In this document: positions 50,406 to 58,964 of the stretch, in pieces
How positions within the stretch are numbered: the stretch's first letter is position 1
Layout: every line of letters starts with the position of its first letter
The notes under the pieces: generated by a model
What the model saw: the letters and a program-made list of their open reading frames with translations, nothing else
Database searches by the model: none
What the model was told of the DNA's origin: nothing
NCBI GenBank assembly: GCA_038087015.1
Contig: JASBNA010000100.1
Span: forward strand, 1-64,000
Reading direction: 5' to 3'
Origin: Cerrena zonata
Lineage: Eukaryota; Basidiomycota; Agaricomycetes; Polyporales; Cerrenaceae
DNA: 64,000 bases
Position numbers and translations under genes: made by a program

Positions 50406-51212
50406 ATGCTAATAAGATTGCAATTTCAAATGGTTGTTGCGGGAGTAGTTGGGGTGGTCCTGGCATTTACCAATCCAACGCTATTGAACGACAAACTTAT
50501 TCTTAAGGTGGATAGTGCTAGCCACGATAGAGCTGTGATTAGTGATTATCTTCAAGAGGCGTATATCAAGAAGTATGCTAAGCATCAGGCAGAGCATCTT
50601 CAGCTGGCAAATGACTTTATAAGTTTTTTGAGTATCCAGGAAGTTAACTCTGAGCAACGAGAATTGAATGAAAGGAATTGCATAGGGAATACTAGGATAA
50701 CATATTATCTCAAGAGTCTTCATTTGATTGAGAAAGAGTATGAGGCTTCAGAATGCAGAATCAATTTGAGCAATAGGTATAAGTCGATAGTTTCACCAAC
50801 GGAAGGCATTCATGAGACGATTCACTCAAAATCAAACGATAAGATAAGTCAACAATTGGAATATAATTTGGTGGAGAAACTTCAAAGTTTACCCCAGTTG
50901 AAGAAGATTGATTTATATAATTTTAGAGAGTTGGATTATCAACTTGAGTGTTTATTAGAGTATCAACAATTAGGTCAAATTAAATTGAAAGAAAAATTGA
51001 TTGATGCAACTTTAGAGAAAATCATTGAGATACCAAAAGATTGTGGATTTAATCGTTTTGATGACGGGTTTGATGGTCAATTTAGTGAATTAGTGAATAT
51101 TTTCATTCCTTCCAATGGTACTTTTGTTTGTAAGTTGGGGAGAAGTGCAACTTGTAAATCCGATATTGCTCAAAGTTCCAATACTCGCTACAAATTACTA
51201 GATAATGATTGA
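50406..51212 (+). CDS. Unrecognised protein with N-terminal hydrophobic segment
   Basis: The open frame begins with TTG upstream; the first ATG is 50406, giving 268 aa. Residues about 9-22 are hydrophobic (MVVAGVVGVVLAF), a possible signal peptide or anchor. The remainder is soluble, Leu/Glu/Lys-rich and helical, with scattered Cys (RNCIGN, ECRIN, KDCGF, FVCKLGRSATCKSD) that could pair in an oxidising compartment. I do not recognise the family. It is divergent from MSH6 and convergent with the PSA2-like gene, whose stop lies about 20 bases away. Confidence 0.6.
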   Translation: MLIRLQFQMVVAGVVGVVLAFTNPTLLNDKLILKVDSASHDRAVISDYLQEAYIKKYAKHQAEHLQLANDFISFLSIQEVNSEQRELNERNCIGNTRITYYLKSLHLIEKEYEASECRINLSNRYKSIVSPTEGIHETIHSKSNDKISQQLEYNLVEKLQSLPQLKKIDLYNFRELDYQLECLLEYQQLGQIKLKEKLIDATLEKIIEIPKDCGFNRFDDGFDGQFSELVNIFIPSNGTFVCKLGRSATCKSDIAQSSNTRYKLLDND

Positions 51213-51232
51213 ATTATATATTTTTTATACAT

Positions 51233-52579
51233 TTACATGACAATCTCGTACTTGACATCATTCTTGAGCTCCTTATGAGGTAATACAATCGAATTATAAA
51301 CAAAGACTTGATGCCCAACAATGGTATCTTGACATAAAACCACAATATTATTAATCAACTTAAGATAGTTGTCGGAATTAAACAGACTGATATCTTTGTT
51401 AACCGTAGGAGTGTTAATGGTACCCTCAATTCTACACCATTTACCAATCTTGACCCCTTTAGAAACAATGGCATTAGAAATAATGGTATGATCATCAATG
51501 ATAACGTCATCAGCAATGATACAATTCTTTAATCTTATTCCTTTACCGAGTTTGACATTTTTACCAATAGAGACGTTTGGACCCATTAATGAATCATTAG
51601 GAATAATGACATCATCACTCACTTGAATAGGGGACCTGACGTTAGCCAGCGAAGATTTCAAATGATTCTGTTTCAAGAAAAAACTATTGGCAAGAAGAGC
51701 AAAAATCGGGGTTTTCAATTGGTACCATAAACTATTTGATTTAAAATTAAGAAACTTTATGTTTTTCTCGGATGGTAAAATTTTGAAAACATCAAGCTCA
51801 AAAGATAAAATATTTGATTTCGAAGCATCGTTAGGTCAAATCATAATCGAGTAAATTACTTTCGGCACTTTTAACCTCTTGAGCTTTTTCCAATAAGTTA
51901 AATACAGTATCGTTGAAAACGTATACCCCACCATTAATATTGATAGAGTAAGTTGTATCTTGAAATTGAGCAAAACTACTCGTTTTAGGTTTTTCAACAT
52001 AATGAATGATTTTAGAAGTTTCTTTATTGGATATGATAGTACCGAAATTAGTGAAAATCCGCTCTTTATCATAATACTTAAAGCTAGGCGGGAGTATCAC
52101 TAAGATTTTGATACCCATCGACCAAAAGAAGAGGATCAATACCTAAAATTGCAACATCAGCCTTATTCTTTTCATAAAATTGAATCAATTCTTTGAAAGG
52201 ATAATTACAAATTACATCCCCGTGGATTAATAAAATTTTGTGATCGCCACTTGAGCCTAAAATTTGCTTACGAAAGTAATTCAAACCTCCACCAGTACCC
52301 AATGGATAAGGTTCAATCAAGATACTGACCTTCAAATCTGGATAAATTCTCTTTATTTCATCAACATATTCATCAAATGGCGTGGAGTCTTTGAAAAAAC
52401 TAATAAGAAACACCTCCTCTAAATCCCCACCCAATTGACTGACTAAATTATCAATTATATGGGTCAATAAAGGTTTCCCTGCAATTGGAAATAATACTTT
52501 TGGAGTATCAATTGACAAAGGGCCTGAACCGAGTTCCGATACTACTACCACCTGCTAAAATCACTGCTTTTACTCCCAT
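51233..52579 (-). CDS. PSA2: PSA2-like mannose-1-phosphate guanylyltransferase homologue, broken by three +1 frameshifts
   Basis: This is a GMPPA/GMPPB-type nucleotidyltransferase with a left-handed beta-helix domain. From ATG 52579 the reading is MGVKAVILAGG-SS-IGTRFRP, the nucleotide-binding signature. Continuity then needs one extra base at about 52519, 52092 and 51833. The pieces read TPKVLFPIAGKPLLTHIIDNL, LIEPYPLGTGGGLNYF and LLIHGDVICNYPF; then FGTIISNKETSKIIHYVEKP and ININGGVYVF; then hexapeptide repeats IPNDSLMGPNVSIGKNVKLG and ADDVIIDDHTIISNAIV. The joined length of about 447 aa fits the family. C. albicans has such a divergent homologue named PSA2. Three breaks leave it open whether this copy is functional. 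Confidence 0.8.
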
Positions 52580-52753
52580 TTTATCAACTCAAAATAACAT
52601 AGTTATACAAAAGTTAATGAAGATGAAGATAAAGATGAAGATAAAGATGAATAGGAATTTGCTACCCCTTATAAACTTGCCCGCTCCAACTTTTTTTTTT
52701 TTGCGCACAAATAAAACCACCCCATTAAGTGGGCAGCTTTTTGGCTGCAATTA

Positions 52754-54365
52754 TCACTTTTTCAAGTCTTGGTTGACGAAATACTTTACCACGTCGATGG
52801 CAGCAAGAGAGTCCTCGCTACTGTCGTGTTCGCCGGTTTGGATGGTTCTGCCCAAGTAAGTAAATGTCAAGTACTTGAGAGGATAACGGAAGGTTGGGGT
52901 TGTTTTATGTTTTGGATACAAGATTGCGGTGTCTACAATCTTATCGTGGATGATTCTCATTGTGTTCAAGTCATTTTCGAGACCATGGCCTATGAGAATT
53001 GTGTTGGGGTCCATGACACTTTGTAGTAAGTTGATCAGGTCTTCAAAAGAGAGAGCCTCGTCTTTAATTTCTGCGATTCCCGACCATTTGGTATTTAAAT
53101 CAAGCACTTCTCCCTTGGGTCTAACGAGCACATCGAGGACTTCTTCACCGCTGAAGAAATCTAGTGCAGGTGATTCTGAGTAACTCGAAACCTTTTGTAG
53201 TATAACCCATTTCACAGTCGATACCCAAGGCTTCAAAAGAATCTTTATTTGGTTTGAAGGTTTCACTGGTTCTCTGGAAAGGTATCGCCCAGTGCATTTC
53301 TCCTGGATTGGACCAGTAGAAAACATGGGTTTTCGCTATCAGACATGCATCGGTCTCTCCTCCTACTATACCTCCGCAGCATTCGTACACTTTGGTATTC
53401 TTATCCTTTCGGATCATTTTCCCTGGGTGGTGATGGCATTCTATCGGATCCAAAATATCGCCGAGTTTGAACTCGTTATTACATCTCCTGCAAACACGGT
53501 CCTCTTTTGGTTGCTGAACTGGCGGAATATCCACAATGTATCCGTAAAGTTTGAGTTTTTCTTTCAGAATCGCTAATTCCTTGAGAGCTTTCAAGTAGTC
53601 TGACTTATCGGGGCCCCTCTTAGTCTCTTTGAATTTATCTGGATGAGCCAATTGGTACACACGCTTCTTGAGAACTTGAACATACGTGGTTGACGTGGTG
53701 GAAGACGCGATTTTAAACTCTTCATCAATTGCTCGAAGTATAGGCGTTTTCAAATTAGGATCCACTTTTTTCAAGGTATTTACAATCGTTTGAATATATT
53801 GTTTCCTGGTGGGAAGCGTGGCCGGCGGCGTGGGGATCACCTCTCGAGGAAGAATATACTTTGGGTCTTTTTCTGGTTCTTTGGAGGCTTCCAAATATTC
53901 AACCACCCTCTTTTGGTACTCCTCGGGTGATTGACTGCTAGACGCGAGATCGTACTCTTTAACAACGGCTGATTTGTTGGGGAACTTGTTTCCCGACTCC
54001 CGTAAGTAATTAGATATCTTCCGAGTGTTAACCGTACGATCTGATCGAGCCACTTGCAAATGGGATACTGACTTGGGTATGATCATGGATATATCAACTC
54101 CAGACGAGGTTTTCACCTCATCTTTCTTCTTTCTATCCTCATCATTTTTCTTATCCTCATCCGCTTTCTTCTTGTCTTCAACCTTACCTGCCTCTATTTT
54201 TGCAACTTTGGTCCTACCAGCGTCTGCACCGGACAACAGTCTCTTCTTCAGCTTTGCTGATCCTATCTCATGGTTGAAAAGACAGTTAAGTATGTTGCAC
54301 CGCTTCCTCCGCAACAATTCTGGACAATCTATCTCCATAAAGTAACCATCATTGAGTCGAAACAT
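52754..54365 (-). CDS. REX3: REX3-like DEDDh RNA exonuclease, one +1 frameshift
   Basis: A predicted 3'-5' exonuclease processing RNase MRP RNA, U5 or related RNAs. ATG 54365. The N-terminus has a Cys/His element (CPELLRRKRCNILNCLFNHE). A central zinc-ribbon-like segment (VCRRCNNEF and later ECHHHPGKM, YECCGG) precedes the nuclease domain. The first catalytic pair is in GIDCEMGYTT, then IGHGLENDL, and the last His/Asp in EHDSSEDSLAAID. The domain is split after GFELLRIT; removing one base at 53162 joins LLRITCT to DFFSGEEVLDVLVRPKG. The joined length is about 536 aa. DEDDh residues are complete, so apart from the shift it should be active. Confidence 0.8.
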
Positions 54366-54580
54366 GGCATTATTCCTAACTACATCTATACCGTTGGCTT
54401 CCGACTTCTCATTATAACGTTTATAGAAAGTTCCTGGTGTATGGGTCTTGTGTGAAGCCCTAATACTCGGTGCGGGTAACTTTTCAGATCATCTCATCGC
54501 GTGCACCGAGACCAAAAAAAATGGTATATAAGGAGTTGGATTCCTAGCGTTTTTATGAATGGTTTTTCTTCTTTTTCTTC
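54366..54580 (+). promoter_or_regulatory. Upstream region of U3 snoRNA with TATA box
   Basis: TATATAAG at 54525-54532 is about 56 bases before the predicted U3 5' end. The region is shared with the divergent REX3-like gene. Confidence 0.6.
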
Positions 54581-54876
54581 GTCGACGTACTTCATAGGAT
54601 CATTTCTATAGGTCACGTCCCATCTTTGACTCTTCTAAAGAGCCACTGAATCCAACTTGGTTGATGAGTGAGATACCCTTATACCCTCAAAGTGAGAAAC
54701 AATTTAGCTTGTCTGTGATTCTTAGCAGTCCAGTCATCTATCTTTATTTGCCTTTTGTGTGTACGAGATGAACTTGTTTCATTTTCGTCTTAAAAGGAGC
54801 GATGATCTTTACCCTTTGCTTCATGCCTCTTCGGGGGCTTTAGTATTGGGTGGGTATAAGTGGCTGTCTGACAAGT
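54581..54876 (+). ncRNA. SNR17: U3 small nucleolar RNA (SNR17), intronless
   Basis: This box C/D RNA guides early 18S pre-rRNA cleavages. The 5' end GTCGACGTACTTCATAGGAT, continuing CATTTCTATAGG, matches the conserved 5' domain (GAC box and box A). TTTGACTCTTC and GAGCCACTGAATCCAACTTGG precede box C' (TTGATGAGTGAG). Box B is AGTGAGAAAC, box C is AGCGATGATCTTTACCC and box D is GTCTGA near 54866-54871, ending ACAAGT. I recall the S. cerevisiae U3 genes carrying an intron after GTACTTCA. Here GTACTTCA runs straight into TAGGATC, so there is no intron. The ends are estimated to within a few bases. Confidence 0.95.
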
Positions 54877-55112
54877 TACTTCTAAAGACATTTTTGTCTT
54901 TGGTAGTGACTATAGTTAACTTATGTTGATTTGTCGACCCTCTTTTCGAAGAGTAGTTGGGTTACTGGGGGAGGGAAGTTTTTTTTTTTTGTACATAGAT
55001 ACTTTTTTTTTAATAAACAGGTTTTGTTTAATTTATTATAGTGTAGTTTATAGGGAGTTTACAATCAGTTATGAGATGAGATATATATTGAGAATGCAGA
55101 GAGGCCATGAAC
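54877..55112. other. Spacer between U3 and AKR1
   Basis: T-rich tracts at about 54979-54991 and 55003-55011. No gene is seen. Confidence 0.3.
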
Positions 55113-57494
55113 CTAAACAGCTTCATTACCTTGATATTTAGGAGGTAATTCATACAATTTGTAATAGTCAACAACTTGACCATTCAAGTTATTTTCACCT
55201 TCGATTGGCAAGTAAAAAACATTTCTCCATTTGGTTTCACCTAAAAACCAAAAATCGGACCAATTCTGTTTTAAACCATAATCGGTAGGGATATCAACAC
55301 CATTAAGGGACGTGAAAGTTTGGCGATTTTGACTTTTGTTAAATAAAGAAGCAATTGTTAATTTTATAGTAAGAATGAATTGATCTAAACCAATTAATTT
55401 AGCACACATACCCAACAGGGAGTTTTTACCGTGTTGGTGGTTATGAGATGAAACACTTGGTTGTAAATTATTATTAAAGTCTCTTGGTAAAGTTGAATGA
55501 TTGAATGAGTTACCAATTTTATTATTTAATAAGCTGAATTCCCATGTAGTGATTCCTTTACAAATTTGGAATGTTTGTACAACGCAAAGAAATGTTATCC
55601 AGATAAGTTGTATTAAACACCAGATCATAATATTAAAATGGAAAGGTTTGTGGTGATAACCAATACAAAACTCTTCCGATAATAAGGAACACTTTAATTC
55701 ATCATCACTTTCATAACCATTTAAATCTTCAAGAACATCAAAGTATTTGATTGATAAATTAGTAAATATAATGACTGCCAAAGCTAATGAATAAACAAAA
55801 GTCATGAATAATTTATGATTTCTAACACCGACTTCATTATAAACCCAGGGACAATAATGATCAAACCTAGCCACTAACTTTTTATTATGTTTTGAAAATC
55901 TTGATCTTAAAGGTTTACGAATGAAGGTATTAACACAAAAATTATCAGTGTCAAATTTACCTAATTTAATCAAATCTTTAACTTGTTCTAAAATAACCGA
56001 ATTATCACTTGGAGTTGGAACAAAACCTGGATTGATAAACATGGCTTTGAAAAATGACCAAACAAATAAAACAATTATAATTGATAATAAGATATTAGTG
56101 AAGAATCTTTTAAATATTAAAGTTGGGAAAATTTGGAAAGCCCATACTAAAATAGTCCAAAATGCAGTTCCTGAAAAAATTCCTGCTAAAAAGGGAGTTT
56201 TAAATAAAGCTTTATCATCCAATAAATAAGTTGGTATTATAAATTTTAGTAAAAAAATTATTGATCCAATGAACAATAAAATTGATAGGAAAAGTTTTGG
56301 GATCACATAACCTTGACTAAAAGAACAAGTATAAAAAATTAATGGTAAAATAATATAAGGAGTTAAAAATGTAATAATTTTACCGTATTTTGGTTTTAAC
56401 CAATATTCTTTAATGGTCCATTGTCTTTTTGGAGATCTACCAGTTTCCAATAAAACCTTACACCAAGTTGGTAAGCAGTTCATATCTTTTGCAACTCCAA
56501 AAGAATTTTTACCTTGATCATTCTTAGCAAAAATGTCTGAACCTGCTTCGACTAGAGTTTTCAAAACACTTTTATAACCTTTAATGAAAGCCCAATGTAA
56601 AGGAATGAAAAGAGAATTATCAACTTTATTAACATCAGCACCAAATTTTAATAATGCTTTGATGGTTAAAAAATCACCTTGATAAGCAGCCCAATGTAAT
56701 GAAGTACGATTAGCATTATCAGGTTCATCAACGTATAATTTATTTTTAGAATCATTAGTTGAATAAGTCAATAATAAATAAATCACAAGGGTTATATTGG
56801 AACTATGAACTGCCAAATGTAATGCATTATAAGATTGTGCATCACGTATAGATGGATCAGCATTGGTATTAGTTAAAAGGTAATCAACTATATAAACCAA
56901 ACCATTACGACAAGCCCAATGCAAAGGAGTTGCTTTCAAGTCACCTCCTGAATAGTTCGGATCAGCTTTTGAATATTCATTAGTACATAAATACTCAACA
57001 ACGGTTAATCTATTGTTAATTGAAGCCCAATGTAATCCAGTGATTCCATCGGTGAAAGTATCCATTGAATTAACTTTACCCAGAGAAATCATTTCTTTAA
57101 CCGTATCCAACTCACCTTTTTGACAAGCATTCATGAAACTGGCCAAGGTTGGGTTCAATTCTTGTTCTGTTGGTTGGTTTTCTTGTGCTGGAATATCATC
57201 TTCCTTTTTATCATTACTAGGAATGTGATCCAATTTTTCTTGATCGGTATCAAGAATAGCTTCAGTTGATTTGAGCGATACGATATCCTGATCTTCTGTT
57301 TGATCTGGCTTAAGATTGTCTTCTGCTTGATCTGGCTTTGAGCTATTTTCTGCTTGATCCGGCTTTGAAGTATCTTCTGCTTGATCTGGCTTTATCGCAG
57401 AACCTTCTACCTTTTGATCAGAATGATCATCGAGCACTTCGTTTTTTTCCAAAGCAGCCGACTTGGATTGATCTTTAGCACTCTCCTCCAGCAT
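55113..57494 (-). CDS. AKR1: Ankyrin-repeat palmitoyltransferase Akr1
   Basis: A 793-aa S-acyltransferase of Golgi/endosomal membranes; S. cerevisiae Akr1 palmitoylates Yck2. The N-terminus has four 9-residue SKPDQAED-type repeats (about 31-68). About six ankyrin repeats follow at about 128-345 (ITGLHWASINNRLTVVEYL, ATPLHWACRNG). Then come about six membrane spans. The catalytic Cys-rich domain reads KHNKKLVARFDHYCPWVYNEVGVRNHKLF: the Akr1-specific DHYC replaces DHHC. The frame is intact and the length matches. Convergent with U3. Confidence 0.94.
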   Translation of the reverse strand: MLEESAKDQSKSAALEKNEVLDDHSDQKVEGSAIKPDQAEDTSKPDQAENSSKPDQAEDNLKPDQTEDQDIVSLKSTEAILDTDQEKLDHIPSNDKKEDDIPAQENQPTEQELNPTLASFMNACQKGELDTVKEMISLGKVNSMDTFTDGITGLHWASINNRLTVVEYLCTNEYSKADPNYSGGDLKATPLHWACRNGLVYIVDYLLTNTNADPSIRDAQSYNALHLAVHSSNITLVIYLLLTYSTNDSKNKLYVDEPDNANRTSLHWAAYQGDFLTIKALLKFGADVNKVDNSLFIPLHWAFIKGYKSVLKTLVEAGSDIFAKNDQGKNSFGVAKDMNCLPTWCKVLLETGRSPKRQWTIKEYWLKPKYGKIITFLTPYIILPLIFYTCSFSQGYVIPKLFLSILLFIGSIIFLLKFIIPTYLLDDKALFKTPFLAGIFSGTAFWTILVWAFQIFPTLIFKRFFTNILLSIIIVLFVWSFFKAMFINPGFVPTPSDNSVILEQVKDLIKLGKFDTDNFCVNTFIRKPLRSRFSKHNKKLVARFDHYCPWVYNEVGVRNHKLFMTFVYSLALAVIIFTNLSIKYFDVLEDLNGYESDDELKCSLLSEEFCIGYHHKPFHFNIMIWCLIQLIWITFLCVVQTFQICKGITTWEFSLLNNKIGNSFNHSTLPRDFNNNLQPSVSSHNHQHGKNSLLGMCAKLIGLDQFILTIKLTIASLFNKSQNRQTFTSLNGVDIPTDYGLKQNWSDFWFLGETKWRNVFYLPIEGENNLNGQVVDYYKLYELPPKYQGNEAV
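57290..57400 (-). repeat. 27-bp tandem repeat in the 5' part of AKR1
   Basis: Units of 27 bases start at 57302, 57329 and 57356, with a partial unit at 57383 (+ strand GATCTGGCTTTGA, then variable bases, ending TTCTGCTT). They encode SKPDQAED-like units before the ankyrin repeats. Confidence 0.88.
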
Positions 57495-57712
57495 CTCAAG
57501 TGTATTTGAAATCAGATAAAGTATGGAAATGAAATCAGAAATGAAAATTCATACCAGTTTTTTTTTTTTTTTTTTTTTTTTTTTGATTCTCCAGCGAGAG
57601 CCAAATATTTTTTTTTCTGTTCGCTCAATCTACGCCTACTTTGGACTACGATATCCATGACCTTTTGATACACAGACTCAAAGTACAATATATAAAGTAG
57701 CGTCTAGTAATA

Positions 57713-58639
57713 CTAAGTGAGATGGTGGTGATGTAAGGATGACTTATCTGAATCCATCTGGGAGAAAGAATCCTTGCGAGCGAAGGAACCAAGGCTTCTT
57801 ATGCTTTTATTATCAACAACCGTAGCATCGTCATCGTAGGAAGCCTTCAGTTTCTTGGGAAGATGGACATTTTCATGGTAAGGTTGGGAGGACGTAGTTA
57901 CTGTTGTTGAGGAAGTTTGCAAAGTAGGAGACCGAGAAGCAAAAGAAGAAGCAGAATTTGAAGAAGGAGTTGAAGAACCAGAATGCAAATGTTTATTTAC
58001 AAAATTTTGAACTGATTCCCCAGCCTTGATAGCACCCGGTTTAACCTTGTCGTCAACAAAGGGCGAAACCTTATCATTAATGAAATTGGGTCTAACTTCT
58101 GATTCATCAATCAACCCCAAATTTTTTTCCCCAACTTTGATTAAATGTTTATTTAGTAATAAGAAATTTCTCAGATTGGCCTTATAGCCAATTTCAATGA
58201 TATCACCCACGATTGGAATTAACGAAAGAGCAAAATCAATGAGGATATTGATTAAAAACAATAATTGTAAATCTAGCGGTAATCCGTCGTCAATTTTTCT
58301 AGCTAATGCAAAAATGGATAACGACCAGTAAATTGCAATGATGCTACCAAAAGCTGGAATTAGCCCCACAATATTAGTCCAACCAACCTTGATACCTAAA
58401 AGATTAAAAGACATATCATATCTATAAGCTTTTTTCCGAACCTTATTTAATATCTTATAGTCATTTGGAGAAATTCCATCGGGGACTCTTCTCTTGACCC
58501 GTTTAGTTTTGGTGGTATTCCCCTTGGAGTCGCGGGCAATGGGGAAATACTCATAGTAAGGGTCCTCCACCGCGAATTTATTCCATTGATTATCTTTAAT
58601 AAGTCTATTTGTAATGAATTTTATTACAAACAGAGACAT
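57713..58639 (-). CDS. DUF4112 membrane protein
   Basis: The ATG is 58639; an earlier in-frame TTG is not needed. It is 308 aa. Residues about 60-165 are the DUF4112 domain. It opens with an amphipathic basic helix, then GIKVGWTNIVGLIPAFGSIIAIYWSLSIFALARKIDDGLP, a hydrophobic hairpin, and ILIDFALSLIPIVGDIIEIGYKANLRN. The PxxGxxI and IPxVGD motifs are the family signature. The C-terminal third is Ser/Thr-rich, and the extreme C-terminus has a His cluster (LHHHHLT). Function is unknown. A 27-base T tract region upstream of AKR1 lies between the two genes. Confidence 0.8.
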   Translation of the reverse strand: MSLFVIKFITNRLIKDNQWNKFAVEDPYYEYFPIARDSKGNTTKTKRVKRRVPDGISPNDYKILNKVRKKAYRYDMSFNLLGIKVGWTNIVGLIPAFGSIIAIYWSLSIFALARKIDDGLPLDLQLLFLINILIDFALSLIPIVGDIIEIGYKANLRNFLLLNKHLIKVGEKNLGLIDESEVRPNFINDKVSPFVDDKVKPGAIKAGESVQNFVNKHLHSGSSTPSSNSASSFASRSPTLQTSSTTVTTSSQPYHENVHLPKKLKASYDDDATVVDNKSIRSLGSFARKDSFSQMDSDKSSLHHHHLT

Positions 58640-58964
58640 TTTCAAGCTTATAAGAAGTAGTTAGTAACCTGAAATTTTTCAAAAGCTATCGCTTTATAGC
58701 TGCAAACAGGATTGCTATCTGCCGTGTCGCGTAATGTCGCGATCGACCACGCGACATTTTGGGTGTATGGGTCTACTTTTTATGGGCTGGTGCATGTGAA
58801 AAGTCCCGGGGAAAGTGCATAGACAAAGATTAATAAGGATCTTTATCTAGTTACTCCACCTAAATTTCAGACCCTTGAAGTTGTTGCTTTTAACGATTAA
58901 GTATATAAACAATTTGAGTTGACAATTCGAATAAATTTACGATCGTAAAATACAAAAATTTACC
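58640..58964. promoter_or_regulatory. Divergent promoter with three TGTCGCG motifs and a 9-bp inverted repeat
   Basis: AATGTCGCG at 58733-58741 and its exact reverse complement CGCGACATT at 58750-58758 are separated by 8 bases. A further TGTCGCG is at 58725-58731. It lies between the DUF4112 gene and the gene at 58965. No RNA gene was seen. Confidence 0.65.

Noticed and set aside
5430..52520. Programmed +1 frameshifting as a shared explanation for all breaks
   Set aside because: The break sites (CCC GTT, A6 run, AAG TAT, AAT AAT, CCC TTT, ACC TAA, ACT AGA) share no slippery heptamer or stimulatory context; sequencing error is more economical.
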